Positions 25,891-35,490 of a stretch of 64,000 nucleotides of DNA are shown here, one piece after another. The notes under the pieces were generated by a model, which made no database searches, was not told the DNA's origin, and saw only the letters and a list, made by a program, of their open reading frames with translations. Origin of the DNA: Thermoplasmata archaeon (GTDB taxonomy: Archaea; Thermoplasmatota; Thermoplasmata; UBA10834); contig JAEHCM010000004.1 in assembly GCA_020696365.1 (NCBI GenBank), positions 124,001 to 188,000 of the forward strand. Direction: 5' to 3'. Numbering within the stretch: the stretch's first letter is position 1; every line of letters begins with the position of its first letter. The translations under genes and the position numbers were made by a program.

Positions 25891-26670
25891 TCATCTCCTC
25901 GGATTCCTGCCTTTAATCTTGCCTTTCACCCTTCTGAGGCCGAAATTGCGCGCTATGTGCTCGCAGAGGTTCTCCGTGATGTGCTTGTCGATCCGCCCGC
26001 CCTTCTCTGCCGATGAACCTCGGGAATCGCCCATGACGCCCGTTGGTATATGCCTCTCGGGGTCGCTCAGTATCATGTACCTCGGGGGACGGGTCTTTCC
26101 GACCGGTCGTGTCCGACCCACCAGGTCTGGTCTGATGCCCAGCATCCTCGACGTCTCGATCTGCCCGGCGTGGCCGTCATCCTTGGGGAACTCCTTCCCG
26201 GCGAGGTCGTACGCGATGTCGTAATCGGAGAGCACCATCGCCTTGAGGTCTGGATGGTCCCCCACGACATTCTGGACCCCGAGCCGGATCGCGACCATGT
26301 GTCCGCTACCAGCATGGCCCGACAGAACGAGGACCCTCCTGACGCCGTTCCTTGCCAGCTCACCGACTATGTCGGTAACCAGCGACTGGACCGTCTCGGA
26401 CCTCAGGGACAGTGTCCCCGGGAAATTCCTCGTCGTCCTGCACTCGCCATACCTGACAGGGGGCAGTACGAGGGCTCCGAACTCGTCGGCGACCCTAGAC
26501 ACAACCTCCTCGCACTGCATCGAATCCGTCCCGAGCGGAAGGTGTGAGCCGTGCTCCTCGGTGGCTCCTATCGGCAGTATCACGAGCGGGTTACCCTTGA
26601 CGATGGCTGCGAACTCGGGGCTAGTCAGCTCATCGATGTTACGCTTACTTCCTACGAACCTCTCCGACAA
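25891..26670 (-). CDS. Creatininase-family metal amidohydrolase (ArfB-like candidate)
   Basis: 259 residues. Creatininase-fold metal ligands are visible in LPIGATEEHGSHLPLGTDS, VRYGECR, VLSGHAGSGH and DGHAGQIETSRMLG. In methanogens a member of this family (ArfB) deformylates an intermediate of riboflavin and F420 synthesis; coexpression with RpiA, which makes the ribulose phosphate used in riboflavin synthesis, fits such a role but does not prove it. The start is TTG 26670 behind GGAGGAG, overlapping the zinc-ribbon gene by 26 bases. Confidence 0.8.
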   Translation of the reverse strand: MSERFVGSKRNIDELTSPEFAAIVKGNPLVILPIGATEEHGSHLPLGTDSMQCEEVVSRVADEFGALVLPPVRYGECRTTRNFPGTLSLRSETVQSLVTDIVGELARNGVRRVLVLSGHAGSGHMVAIRLGVQNVVGDHPDLKAMVLSDYDIAYDLAGKEFPKDDGHAGQIETSRMLGIRPDLVGRTRPVGKTRPPRYMILSDPERHIPTGVMGDSRGSSAEKGGRIDKHITENLCEHIARNFGLRRVKGKIKGRNPRR

Positions 26671-26839
26671 GCTTCTCTCCTCCGGACTCGACCTTCTCCA
26701 GGTCTATGAACTCCGTCTCACAGACGGGGCATCTCAAGCTAGGCAAACAGCTTCTCCCGAACCGCTCCCTCAGCTCCGCGTCTATCTCGACGAGTCGCTC
26801 CTTCGAGATGCTGCGGTCGCACTTCGGACAATAATACAC
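26645..26839 (-). CDS. Small zinc-ribbon protein
   Basis: 64 residues with two CxxC knuckles (YYCPKCDR and LRCPVCETEF) about 31 residues apart and a basic C-terminus. Probably a single zinc ribbon. The start is GTG 26839, about 25 bases after a TTTATGTA box, so leaderless. It heads the operon with the amidohydrolase and RpiA and overlaps the former by 26 bases. Function unknown. Confidence 0.75.
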   Translation of the reverse strand: MYYCPKCDRSISKERLVEIDAELRERFGRSCLPSLRCPVCETEFIDLEKVESGGEKLVGEVRRK

Positions 26840-26938
26840 GTCTTACGCATCGGTATGCAGATACATAAACGCAATCCGAGCGAGATGGCTCGCTGAAAGT
26901 GTTATGTCGGTCATAGACGATACCATGGCCGAGAATCG

Positions 26939-27616
26939 ATGAGGATCTCCGCGCTGTTTTCAGGTGGGAAGGACTCGACATACGCGTTGTACCTGCTCCA
27001 GCAGCAGGGTTGGGAGGTCGTAAGGCTCCTCACAGTATGCCCACGCACCGATGACTCGTACATGTACCACTGTCCCAACATACGATGGACGACGCTCCAG
27101 GCTGATGCGCTCGGGATCGACATCAGGACGACCGAGAGCGATGGCGAGCAGGAGACGGAGCTGGCGGACCTCGAGCGACTGATGGCGGATGAGGACGTCG
27201 ACGGATTCGTCTCAGGGGCGATCGCCTCCGACTATCAATGGTCGCGGATCAATGATATCTGCCACAGACTGGGGAAACCGTTATTCTCCCCCCTCTGGCG
27301 TAAGGACCAGCGGATGGTGTTCCGAGACATGCTGGACGCAGGGTTCAGGATCATCGTCTCGGGCACCTATGCCCATGGCCTCGACGAGGGATGGCTTGGA
27401 AAGGAGATAGACCAGCAGGCGTTCCTGGAACTCTGCGGGATCGGAGATGAACACAGGTTCAGCGTCTCGGGCGAAGGCGGGGAGATCGAGACGTTCGTCA
27501 CCGACGGTCCGACCTTCGGGAAGCCCATAAGGATAGACCGAGCAGAGAAGCAGGTCTCGCGGGATTCCGGCACGTTCGTCATCAGAGAGGCTTCGCTGAT
27601 CGATGAACGCGCATAG
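26939..27616 (+). CDS. Diphthine--ammonia ligase Dph6-like
   Basis: 225 residues. The ATP-pyrophosphatase loop SGGKDSTYALYLLQQQGW and the EGGEIETFVTDGPTF segment are typical of Dph6/MJ0570-type ATP-PPases, which amidate diphthine on elongation factor 2. LFSPLWRKDQRMVFRDMLDAGFRIIVSGTYAHGLDEGWLGK is a strongly conserved family block. Full length for the archaeal single-domain form. Confidence 0.9.
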   Translation: MRISALFSGGKDSTYALYLLQQQGWEVVRLLTVCPRTDDSYMYHCPNIRWTTLQADALGIDIRTTESDGEQETELADLERLMADEDVDGFVSGAIASDYQWSRINDICHRLGKPLFSPLWRKDQRMVFRDMLDAGFRIIVSGTYAHGLDEGWLGKEIDQQAFLELCGIGDEHRFSVSGEGGEIETFVTDGPTFGKPIRIDRAEKQVSRDSGTFVIREASLIDERA

Positions 27617-27634
27617 CATCCGACGGGGGACGTA

Positions 27635-28933
27635 TCAGCACTCGCCGCATTTCGGGGGCTTCTTCTTGTCGTAGCCCCTCCTGCGCTCGGCCCTCATCGT
27701 GCCCTCGGGTATCAGGCACAGCTTCTTTCCGGACAGCACGCCCGCGACGCCCTCATTGGACTCGAGGTGGCTCAGGTCCTTGCATAGGGTACAGCCGGAT
27801 GGGCATCTGCTGGTGCGGTCGCCCTCGACCTCCGGGAACTGAAATATGCCGCCTTCGTAGTTCCGGAGTATGACGCGCTTGTCAGACATGGATATCAGGT
27901 ACTGCGGACCGACGGGTATCTTCCCTCCACCGGTCGGCGCGTCTATCACGAACTCCGGCACAGCGAAGCCGGATGTGTGACCTCTCAGGTGCTCGATTAT
28001 CTCGATCCCCTTCGCCGTCGCCGTCCGGAAATGCTCCAGCCCTTTCGCGATATCGCACTGATAGATATAGTACGGTCTGCAGCGCATGGCGACGAGGTCG
28101 TGACACAGCTTCTTCATCACCGTCGGGCAGTCGTTGACACCCTTAAGCAGGACGCTCTGGTTGCCGACGGGTATGCCGCCATCTGCAAGCATCTCGACCG
28201 CCCTCTTGGAGTCGGGCGTCACCTCATTCGGATGGTTGAAGTGCACGTTCAGCCAGATGGGGTGGTATTTCCTCAGCATCTTGACGAGAGCTGGCGTTAT
28301 CCTCTGCGGGAGCACAACGGGCGTCCTCGAGCCCAAGCGGATGACCTCCACGTGCTCTATCTTCCTCAGCTCTCGGATGATCTTCTCGAGGAACGCGTCG
28401 GAGACCAAGAGGCAATCACCGCCAGAGAGAAGAACGTCCCTGACCTGAGGAGTCTTACGTATGTAGTCGATTCCGGCCTCGATCTCCTCCCACGAGCGTG
28501 CATGGTCCGTGACCCCGACGATCCTCCGCCTGCAGCAGTGCCTGCAGTACATGCTGCACTGGTCCGTAATCAGAAGAAGCACCCTGTCGGGATACCTGTG
28601 CGTCAGCCCATCGTGCGGAGCATCGGTGGTCTCTCCGACAGTGTCCTCCATGTCGTCCTTCGAGAGATGCAGCTCATTGCTCGTAGGGACCCCCTGTCTC
28701 CTCACGGGACACTCGGGGTTGTCGGGATCCATAAGAGAGGCGTAGTACGGTGTTATCGCCATCCTGAGATACTTGGCCGAGTTGGCGATCTCCTCCCTCT
28801 CCTCGGGAGTCAGGTTGATAACCTCGGCCAGGGTGTCGACGTCGGTTATTCTGTTCCTCACCTGCCACTTCCAGTCAGTCCACTGCTTCGGGCTGACTTT
28901 CTTCCAGAGTGGTATGTCCTTGTACTTTCTCAT
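27635..28933 (-). CDS. Lysine 2,3-aminomutase (KamA) family radical SAM enzyme
   Basis: 432 residues. The radical-SAM Cys motif is CSMYCRHCCRRR (C-x3-C-x2-C); LLSGGDCLLVSDAFLEKIIREL and RLGSRTPVVLPQRITPAL follow. A PLP-binding region is expected in the FVIDAPTGGGKIPVGPQYL stretch. Extra Cys at the C-terminus (CPSGCTLCKD and CGEC) may form the zinc site of the aminomutase tetramer. The substrate could be lysine (osmolyte N-acetyl-beta-lysine or fermentation) or another amino acid; no acetyltransferase is adjacent. The start is ATG 28933 behind GGAGGG; the longer frame to 29482 is an antisense shadow of the permease gene. Confidence 0.87.
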   Translation of the reverse strand: MRKYKDIPLWKKVSPKQWTDWKWQVRNRITDVDTLAEVINLTPEEREEIANSAKYLRMAITPYYASLMDPDNPECPVRRQGVPTSNELHLSKDDMEDTVGETTDAPHDGLTHRYPDRVLLLITDQCSMYCRHCCRRRIVGVTDHARSWEEIEAGIDYIRKTPQVRDVLLSGGDCLLVSDAFLEKIIRELRKIEHVEVIRLGSRTPVVLPQRITPALVKMLRKYHPIWLNVHFNHPNEVTPDSKRAVEMLADGGIPVGNQSVLLKGVNDCPTVMKKLCHDLVAMRCRPYYIYQCDIAKGLEHFRTATAKGIEIIEHLRGHTSGFAVPEFVIDAPTGGGKIPVGPQYLISMSDKRVILRNYEGGIFQFPEVEGDRTSRCPSGCTLCKDLSHLESNEGVAGVLSGKKLCLIPEGTMRAERRRGYDKKKPPKCGEC

Positions 28934-29025
28934 GGCTAGCCCTCCAAGAGGCCCGTTTCTAGGTGGGTATATGGTTCCCCTATTTAGAGTAAGTGCGGCC
29001 CTTGGACGCGCGATCGTCCAGGGGC

Positions 29026-30129
29026 TCACTTCTCCTTCCAGGACATGAGTCGACTGGCGAGCACGAAGAACACCAGCCCGAGGACGACCACGACCGCGAG
29101 GTTGACAAGCGCGCTCTCGTTGTTCGAGTACACCATCGTGTCTCTTAGGCCTTCGTTCAGGTAGGTCAGAGGAAGCACCTTCGCGATTAGCTGGAGGTAC
29201 TCGGGCATGGATTCCAGCGGGAAGAACGCACCGGACAGGAACATCATCGGGAAGCCTATCGCGTTGGCGGCTGCGGCTCCTGACTCTGGATCCCTGATGA
29301 CAACCCCCAGGAGCATGCCCATGGACACGAACAGGAAAGCACCCGCGGCGATCAGGACGAACGAAACCAGTGTCAGGGACGATTCCATGTTGAACACGGC
29401 TATGCCCACGGCATACGTGACTAGAAGTGACCCTGTCAGCAGCAGCGTGAAGAATATGAACTTCGAGACCAACCATTCCCACTTCGCAATCTTGGTCGTT
29501 GCGAGCAGTTTGAAGTAGCCCCTGTTGCGGTACTCCGCACAGACCGAGGTCATGCTGAACAGGGAGTTCGTCATGACGACTATACCGACGACGCCCGGTA
29601 GGAAGAAGTCCATGTAGTTGAACGCCTCAGAGACGACCGAACGGGGCTCGAAGGACACCAATGGGTATGCTCCCATCAGATCGTAATTCATGATCTCCGC
29701 GGCAGAGTGAATCGCTCCGACAGCAATGCCGTACGTGGACCGTGTCTCGTCCCCGTAGACTACGAGCAGCACCTGGCCTGTGGCATTGCCCGAGAGAGCC
29801 TCAGTGAGGTCATGGGTGAATGTCTCCGGGATGACGAGTGCTATGCCCAGTGATTCGTCCTTGATATACTCCGCAATGTTGACCTCGGCCGGGATGTACT
29901 CGATATCGACGATGCCAGTTAGGCTGAGATTCCTAAGATAGGCGTCGGAATACTCTCCCTCATCCAAATCCTGAACAGGGAGCGTGATCTTCGCGGGATC
30001 GTCCGTCGTGAAAATCGCGCCGAATACGAGGATGAGCAGTATCGGGAAGGCGAACGCGAAGAACGGTCCGGCGATGTTCCTCATGTATTGTTTGCCGAAG
30101 CTGACGACATCGGCCAGAATCCTCTTCAT
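29026..30129 (-). CDS. ABC-2 type exporter permease
   Basis: 367 residues with the ABC2_membrane_3 layout: TM1 near 20-40, a long extracytoplasmic domain (about 45-175), and then five helices, including GVVGIVVMTNSLFSMTSVCAEYRNRGYFKLL and FPMMFLSGAFFPLESMPEYLQLIAKVLPLTYLNEGLRD. Encoded directly after its ATPase with an ATGA overlap. Export substrate unknown; the divergent neighbour is a large surface protein. Confidence 0.9.
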   Translation of the reverse strand: MKRILADVVSFGKQYMRNIAGPFFAFAFPILLILVFGAIFTTDDPAKITLPVQDLDEGEYSDAYLRNLSLTGIVDIEYIPAEVNIAEYIKDESLGIALVIPETFTHDLTEALSGNATGQVLLVVYGDETRSTYGIAVGAIHSAAEIMNYDLMGAYPLVSFEPRSVVSEAFNYMDFFLPGVVGIVVMTNSLFSMTSVCAEYRNRGYFKLLATTKIAKWEWLVSKFIFFTLLLTGSLLVTYAVGIAVFNMESSLTLVSFVLIAAGAFLFVSMGMLLGVVIRDPESGAAAANAIGFPMMFLSGAFFPLESMPEYLQLIAKVLPLTYLNEGLRDTMVYSNNESALVNLAVVVVLGLVFFVLASRLMSWKEK

Positions 30130-31064
30130 TCCTGGAGCACCCCCTCGTCCATCTTGGTGCCCACGAGACTCAAGAACACATCTTCAAGCGTCTGTCTCCT
30201 CGTGTACATGTCCTTGACTTTCAGCTCGAGAGCGGAGAGTTTAGCGAAGACCGTCCGCATCTCGGCAGGGTCCCTTACGGGGACGAGGACGTCGCCGTTG
30301 CTCTCGGTCGCCTCCAAGCCCCTGCGTGTGACTTCAGCCAGACCGTCCCTACCGACTCCCTCAAGGACGACGACCGTGGTCTTGCCGTGCTGAGCGATGA
30401 GCCCCGACGGAGTGCCTCTGGCGATAATCTTACCCTTGTGCATTATGGCCACATCGTCCGAGAGCTTCTCGGCCTCATCAAGGTAGTGCGTGGTGAGGAA
30501 CACGGTGGTTCCACGGCCCTGTATCTCCTCGATCAACTTCCAGAGGTCGCGTCTTGCCTTGGGGTCGAGACCCGTCGTGGGCTCGTCCAGGAACAAGAGT
30601 TCTGGCTCGTTGATCAGAGACATCGCGATGCCCAGTTTTCTCTTCTCGCCGCCTGACAGTTTCTTGGACATGAGGTTCTTGCGCTCGGATAGGCCCACGC
30701 GGTCTAGCAGTTCCGATATCACACGTCTTGTGGTCCTCATGTCGAACAGACGCGCCCAGTACTCCACCGCCTCGATCGGTTTCAGCATGTCGAACGGTTC
30801 GAAGTTCTGAGGAAGCGTGCCGACACGCTTCCTGATGGCAGCGTATTTCCTGGTTGTATCGACTCCAAGCACCCTGATCCTGCCCGCCGTGGGTGTACGG
30901 AGGCCCTCCAATATCTCGACGATAGTCGTCTTTCCAGCGCCGTTCGGGCCGAGAAGGGAGAACACCTGCCCCCCGTAAATCGAGAAGGAAACCTCGTCCA
31001 CCGCACGGATGTCCGGTGGATATCTCTTCACGAGGTCCTCCACCTCCACGATAATCTCCTTCAT
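30126..31064 (-). CDS. ABC transporter ATP-binding protein
   Basis: 312 residues. Walker A GPNGAGKTTIVEIL, Q-loop region TLPQNFEPFD, signature LSGGEKRKLGIAMSL, Walker B LLFLDEPTTGLDP and H-loop TTHYLDEAE are all intact, so it is an active ATPase of the DrrA/CcmA-like group. The C-terminal 90 residues form the regulatory domain usual in this group (LSALELKVKDMYTRRQTLEDVFLSLVG). Pairs with the permease just downstream. Confidence 0.93.
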   Translation of the reverse strand: MKEIIVEVEDLVKRYPPDIRAVDEVSFSIYGGQVFSLLGPNGAGKTTIVEILEGLRTPTAGRIRVLGVDTTRKYAAIRKRVGTLPQNFEPFDMLKPIEAVEYWARLFDMRTTRRVISELLDRVGLSERKNLMSKKLSGGEKRKLGIAMSLINEPELLFLDEPTTGLDPKARRDLWKLIEEIQGRGTTVFLTTHYLDEAEKLSDDVAIMHKGKIIARGTPSGLIAQHGKTTVVVLEGVGRDGLAEVTRRGLEATESNGDVLVPVRDPAEMRTVFAKLSALELKVKDMYTRRQTLEDVFLSLVGTKMDEGVLQE

Positions 31065-31273
31065 CGGTCAGCATCTCCGCAGCGTCTAGATTGCTTCTAC
31101 GAACGACGCGAGAGGGTAATAATACTGCTCCATTTACTCGCTGAATGCTTGTGCCCACCGAAACGACTGAATGAGACTGACCACAGCGGAAATGACGAAC
31201 ATTAGAAATACCGGGATATCCGTCTTGAAGGATTGTCAGACGACGGGTTCGAAAGACTGGAGAGGTGGTTTAT

Positions 31274-34200
31274 GTGAAACACTCAGGGTTGTCAGCTCTG
31301 GCGATAGCATTCCTCATGGTTGCGAGCGTGATGATGGTTGCTTCGCACGCGATCGCATGGGGAGAAATCAACGAAGAGTCGATTTTCGAAACCGTCGAAG
31401 ACTACGATGATGACGGCAAGATAAACTATCTCGTGATCAACGTGCCGATCCAGAACGTCTCGTGGTATGGTTCGTTCTGGCTCAGAGACTTCATAGCTAT
31501 CGGTGCGCAGCTATGGGACGAGACTGACACAGTGTATATCGGATCGTTCGACGCGGAACACGATATCGAAGAGGATTCGGAGAGCAACCAGACAGTGCAG
31601 GTCAGGTTATCAGGGAGGATGATAAACGCCTCTGAGGTCGACGGCCCATACCTTGTCAAGATGTGGATTACCCATTACGTCACCGATTATTTCTGGCCGA
31701 GCATGCCGATCATATCTGAGAGCCTGGGATATGTAGAATACGTCACGGAGGCATACACGCACGACGACTTCGAAACACCCGACCCTTACACGATATCGAG
31801 AGGCTGGGAGGTCGTCGACGACGATGAAAATGGACTCTATGATTGGCTCAGAGTGAATCTGACCGTAAACGCCACCGACGGCGATATCGTGGAGATATCA
31901 TTGGAGCTGAGCGCGGAAGTTGGCCCCGACCTGATCACATATAGCGATCAACGAACTCTCGACGCTGGATACAACCAGACGGTTTACATAGATATCGATG
32001 GCCGTTTGATGAATGGGTTGGCACGCGAAGACACTTGGTACTGGATCTACATCTCAGTCACCACTCTGGACGGTTTCTATGACCGGGGCTGGGTGAGCAC
32101 TGACTCATTGAACGCGAGCGACTTCGAGGAATATGTCATCTCCGTTGTTGACGGGCCCGTTTGGACAATGGTCGATGTCGACGACGACGGACTCTACGAT
32201 TTCTTGCGAGCTTCGTTCAACACTTCCGTACAGGATACCCTGAAGTACAGACTGAGGATGAGATTGTCTGACGATAACAGTTATTGGGCGTCCACTCAGT
32301 ACTTCGACGGATATCTTCTCGCGGGCTTCGAAGAGACGGTGGTCGTCTACTTCGATGTCTCAGACATGTTCGATTATGCTCCGGCCGGACCTTTCAACCT
32401 CGAAATCCATGAGCAGCCTGCTACCTACAATAAGTGGCCCGGTTATGATTACATCGAGGCGGTCTACCTCGACAATCTGACCATCGAGGAATTGGACATC
32501 GAGCAACTGAATCATCCGGATACAATCTTCGTATCTGGTTACATCACAGACGAGGAGGGAGGCCCAATTGCCGGAGCTGAGGTATATGCCATTGCTAGAG
32601 ACTCGTGGGATGGGTACGCGATTGATTTCAGCACGACTGACATCGACGGTATGTACAACCTGACCGAACTCATCCCTGGATTGATTATGATTTCAGTTCA
32701 GGCCGTGGGTTACTTCACCGAGACTTTCTACACAAACGAAATAGTCTCGAACACTACGGATTTCAACCTCACCCTCGAGCCCAATTCGCCCGCAGACACC
32801 ACCATCTGGGGGACCGTGTTTGACATCGAAGGAGATCCGGTCGCTGATGCCATCGTCGCCTTGTTAAGACCGGGGTCAGGCGTGGCAAGCCTAACGACAT
32901 CAAACGAAACGGGCGACTACTCCCTTGACATCAGAGCGGGAGACTACGTGATCGAAGCGGTATACCAGGATCTCGGAATCGGGAGTTCTACCGTCTCAAT
33001 TGGACTCACCTTCCAGTGGGTGTCCCTACCTCAGGGTAGTTCAATAAACAACGACATCACACTGAACAAAACATACGATGGCGATATCGAGGACATCTAC
33101 GACCTCGATAGGTCCAGAAGCCTCTGGTTCGAGAGTTGGGACAGCCTTTCAATGAGATCGGACCTCACCCAGAACCGAGAGAACGACATCCTTTCCTTTT
33201 TGTACGTTGTGATCGCCGATGTCGAACTCGGGAATGCCGATGGTTATGTCGACGAGGAAGAGAACGCATTCATCCAGTCAATGTATGGCGGACTATACTC
33301 CATCTTCATGGGCGAACCCCAATCGACCTCGCGATGTGAGTGGTATACTCTTGACTCCTTCAGTGTCGATGGCATAGGATATCTCGCTCAACCGGACGAC
33401 GTCCAACTCACCTCGTTCGATCTGACTGGCTCGGTCTGGGAAACGGAGCAGGAATTCTCCATGCGCCTCGATGTCGTAGACCTGGTCCCCCACTGGCCCA
33501 TCCCTGAAGACGAGACACACGAGTTGTATCTGGAGGTGGAATATGCTTCCGAAATTCCGTTGTCCCTCACCTACACAAATCGATACTACATCACGGCCCC
33601 GGAAGGATTCATATTGAACTCGACCAACGAACCTGAGGACATAGAGATAGACGGATTGAATCACGTCACTATCGTGCCTGGGGATTCACCGGATCCGGAC
33701 AATGTCAGTAGCGCGCTGGTCGTTCTTGAGTTCCGAAGTGAGACGGGCCCTGAAGTGGGGTCTGTGCACGGCGTCGCACTGCTTCAGGGAGAGACGGATC
33801 ACGCTGGAATCGAGATCGCCCTACTCGATCGGAGCCTCACAATCCTTGACCAGATGACAACTGGATCCACGGGGGAGTTCGCGTTTCCAGAGCTCGAACC
33901 CGGCAGTTATTGGGTGCGGGCCAACTTCTCGGGATACATCGATGTGTATGCAGAGGTCACAGTCACTTCCGAGGAGATAGCGGAGGTCAATCTGGAGCTT
34001 CTCCCCGTGGATTCGATTGTCGACCTGGGAGGCATATCCGGCAGAGTCGTCACCCAGGCAGGGCTGCCTTTGGAGGGTGCGACGGTCAATCTGTATAGCC
34101 CCGTCGACGACGACACACCGGTCATGACAGAAGTCGTAGGAGCCGATGGAGAATTCGAATTCTCCGACCTAGAGAGCGGAGAATTCAAACTGGAAATATC

Positions 34201-34720
34201 CGCAGACGGGTTCGATGACAGGATTATATTCGTGATGCTGAACACCGGTGAGGTGATGGAGTTTGGAGATATCGAGCTCCTATCTGACATGCCCGTTGGA
34301 TACATCACAGGCATACTGGAGAGTTCAGATAACGAGTCGATCGCGGGGGCCACCGTCGAGGTCCGCGCTTCGGGCTCAGACACCGTCTTGGCGGATGGCG
34401 AGACGAACTCCGACGGAGTGTTTCTGATAATCGGTCTCGACGACGGAGTCTACAACCTGACGTTCGTCCTGGCCGGGGAGATCATCGGCTATGCGGAAGT
34501 CGAGGTCGAGGACTTCGTGGGAGACGCGGGGAGGATCGTGATCGATATCAGCGATGCGGAAGACCAAGGAGACCCGGAACAGTTGTGGCCCTGGATACTG
34601 CTGTTAGCGGTTGTAGCAGTGGCGGCCGTTGCGGTGGCTCTCATGAAGCTGAAGAAGCCCAAGGGCAGCCAACCGATGAAGCTAGAAGAGGCGGAGGAGA
34701 CCACCGCGGAGCAGGAATGA
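31274..34720 (+). CDS. Large surface protein with repeated carboxypeptidase-regulatory-like domains
   Basis: 1148 residues. A signal peptide (HSGLSALAIAFLMVASVMMVASHA) is followed by an extracellular beta-rich region with DDDGxYDxLR-type acidic repeats (about 35-395). At least five CarboxypepD_reg/CnaB-like modules follow, of the form VSGYITDEEGGPIAGAEVYA and ISGRVVTQAGLPLEGATVNL (near 410, 510, 840, 920, 1010). A C-terminal membrane helix (LWPWILLLAVVAVAAVAVALM) and a short tail with Lys and acidic clusters end the protein. No peptidase domain is seen. GTG 31274 is chosen because AGGTGG sits five bases upstream; GTG 31265 is the alternative. It is divergent from an ABC exporter, which may share the promoter region 31065-31273. 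Confidence 0.8.
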   Translation: MKHSGLSALAIAFLMVASVMMVASHAIAWGEINEESIFETVEDYDDDGKINYLVINVPIQNVSWYGSFWLRDFIAIGAQLWDETDTVYIGSFDAEHDIEEDSESNQTVQVRLSGRMINASEVDGPYLVKMWITHYVTDYFWPSMPIISESLGYVEYVTEAYTHDDFETPDPYTISRGWEVVDDDENGLYDWLRVNLTVNATDGDIVEISLELSAEVGPDLITYSDQRTLDAGYNQTVYIDIDGRLMNGLAREDTWYWIYISVTTLDGFYDRGWVSTDSLNASDFEEYVISVVDGPVWTMVDVDDDGLYDFLRASFNTSVQDTLKYRLRMRLSDDNSYWASTQYFDGYLLAGFEETVVVYFDVSDMFDYAPAGPFNLEIHEQPATYNKWPGYDYIEAVYLDNLTIEELDIEQLNHPDTIFVSGYITDEEGGPIAGAEVYAIARDSWDGYAIDFSTTDIDGMYNLTELIPGLIMISVQAVGYFTETFYTNEIVSNTTDFNLTLEPNSPADTTIWGTVFDIEGDPVADAIVALLRPGSGVASLTTSNETGDYSLDIRAGDYVIEAVYQDLGIGSSTVSIGLTFQWVSLPQGSSINNDITLNKTYDGDIEDIYDLDRSRSLWFESWDSLSMRSDLTQNRENDILSFLYVVIADVELGNADGYVDEEENAFIQSMYGGLYSIFMGEPQSTSRCEWYTLDSFSVDGIGYLAQPDDVQLTSFDLTGSVWETEQEFSMRLDVVDLVPHWPIPEDETHELYLEVEYASEIPLSLTYTNRYYITAPEGFILNSTNEPEDIEIDGLNHVTIVPGDSPDPDNVSSALVVLEFRSETGPEVGSVHGVALLQGETDHAGIEIALLDRSLTILDQMTTGSTGEFAFPELEPGSYWVRANFSGYIDVYAEVTVTSEEIAEVNLELLPVDSIVDLGGISGRVVTQAGLPLEGATVNLYSPVDDDTPVMTEVVGADGEFEFSDLESGEFKLEISADGFDDRIIFVMLNTGEVMEFGDIELLSDMPVGYITGILESSDNESIAGATVEVRASGSDTVLADGETNSDGVFLIIGLDDGVYNLTFVLAGEIIGYAEVEVEDFVGDAGRIVIDISDAEDQGDPEQLWPWILLLAVVAVAAVAVALMKLKKPKGSQPMKLEEAEETTAEQE

Positions 34721-34792
34721 TATCCCGGATTCGTCCATAGTCGACGGGCGGGAGACCCGTCGTCCAGATGTCTCTCGATTGAGGAATTCGAG

Positions 34793-34866
34793 TGGGGTAG
34801 ATCGGATTTGAACCGACGACCTCATGCTCCCAAAGCACGTATCATGCCAAGCTAGACCACTACCCC
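34793..34866 (-). tRNA. tRNA-Pro (TGG)
   Basis: Minus-strand cloverleaf with acceptor stem GGGGTAG/CTACCCC, anticodon stem CGTGC/GCATG, loop TTTGGGA (anticodon TGG) and T-loop GGTTCAAATCC. No intron and no encoded CCA, unlike the tRNA-Tyr gene at 21.7 kb. Confidence 0.93.
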
Positions 34867-34929
34867 GTTTCATAGCTGGCGGAAGAGGGGATTGGCAAGC
34901 CCCACATAAAAAGTATTGGCTGCGCGCAT

Positions 34930-35490
34930 TTACAGGATACGGGGCAGTTCCTCGATGAACGACTCGATGGCCTTTCCCCTGTGCGAGACCTTGTTCTTCT
35001 CCTCCACGTCCAGCTCCGCGTAGGTCTTCGTGTGGCCCTCGTTCATGAATATCGGATCGTACCCGAAGCCGCCTGAACCCCTCATCTCGTGAGGTACCGA
35101 CCCCTTAGCAACGCCCTCTGCTATGAACGTCTCGTCGCCAGGAGCCATGAATCCAATGCAGCATTCGAACCTGGCGGACCGATCGGACCTGCCATCCATC
35201 AGTCGGAGTATGCCCTCGCAGCCGATCGTCTTGAAGACATATGACGAGAACACACCCGGAAACCCTTTCAACGCGTCGACGAAGAAGCCTGAATCGTCGA
35301 TCATGATAGGGCGGTCGTACTTCGATACCAGCCAGGTCAGACCGGGGACGATTGTCTCCTCCAAGGTATCCGCCTGTATCTCTGGATATGCTGCGTCGAG
35401 GTGCTCCAGCTCGTACCCGTGCACGGCCATCTGCTCGGATATCTCCCTGAACTTGCCTGCATTTGTCGTGACGAACGCTATTCTTTTCGT
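34930..35490 (-). CDS. rdgB: XTP/dITP pyrophosphatase (RdgB/HAM1 family), probable non-standard start
   Basis: House-cleaning enzyme that hydrolyses inosine and xanthosine triphosphates. Motifs: FVTTNAGKFREIS (substrate loop), MIDDSGFFVDALKGFPGVFSSYV (metal site), GGFGYDPIFM and KNKVSHRGKAIESF. The first ATG/GTG/TTG in frame is ATG 35430, inside the protein after the essential TTNAGKF motif. The frame is open upstream without stops but offers no standard start. The natural N-terminus MKRIAFVTTN would begin at an ACG (35490); alternatively an ATA at 35481 overlaps the Bud32 stop as ATAG. I give 35490 (186 residues) with this uncertainty. Confidence 0.85.
   Translation of the reverse strand, partial: TKRIAFVTTNAGKFREISEQMAVHGYELEHLDAAYPEIQADTLEETIVPGLTWLVSKYDRPIMIDDSGFFVDALKGFPGVFSSYVFKTIGCEGILRLMDGRSDRSARFECCIGFMAPGDETFIAEGVAKGSVPHEMRGSGGFGYDPIFMNEGHTKTYAELDVEEKNKVSHRGKAIESFIEELPRIL

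Noticed and set aside
28934-29482. 183-residue N-terminal extension of the KamA-like protein
   Set aside because: It is antisense to the ABC permease gene, low in order, and the normal N-terminus starts at ATG 28933 with a good ribosome-binding site.
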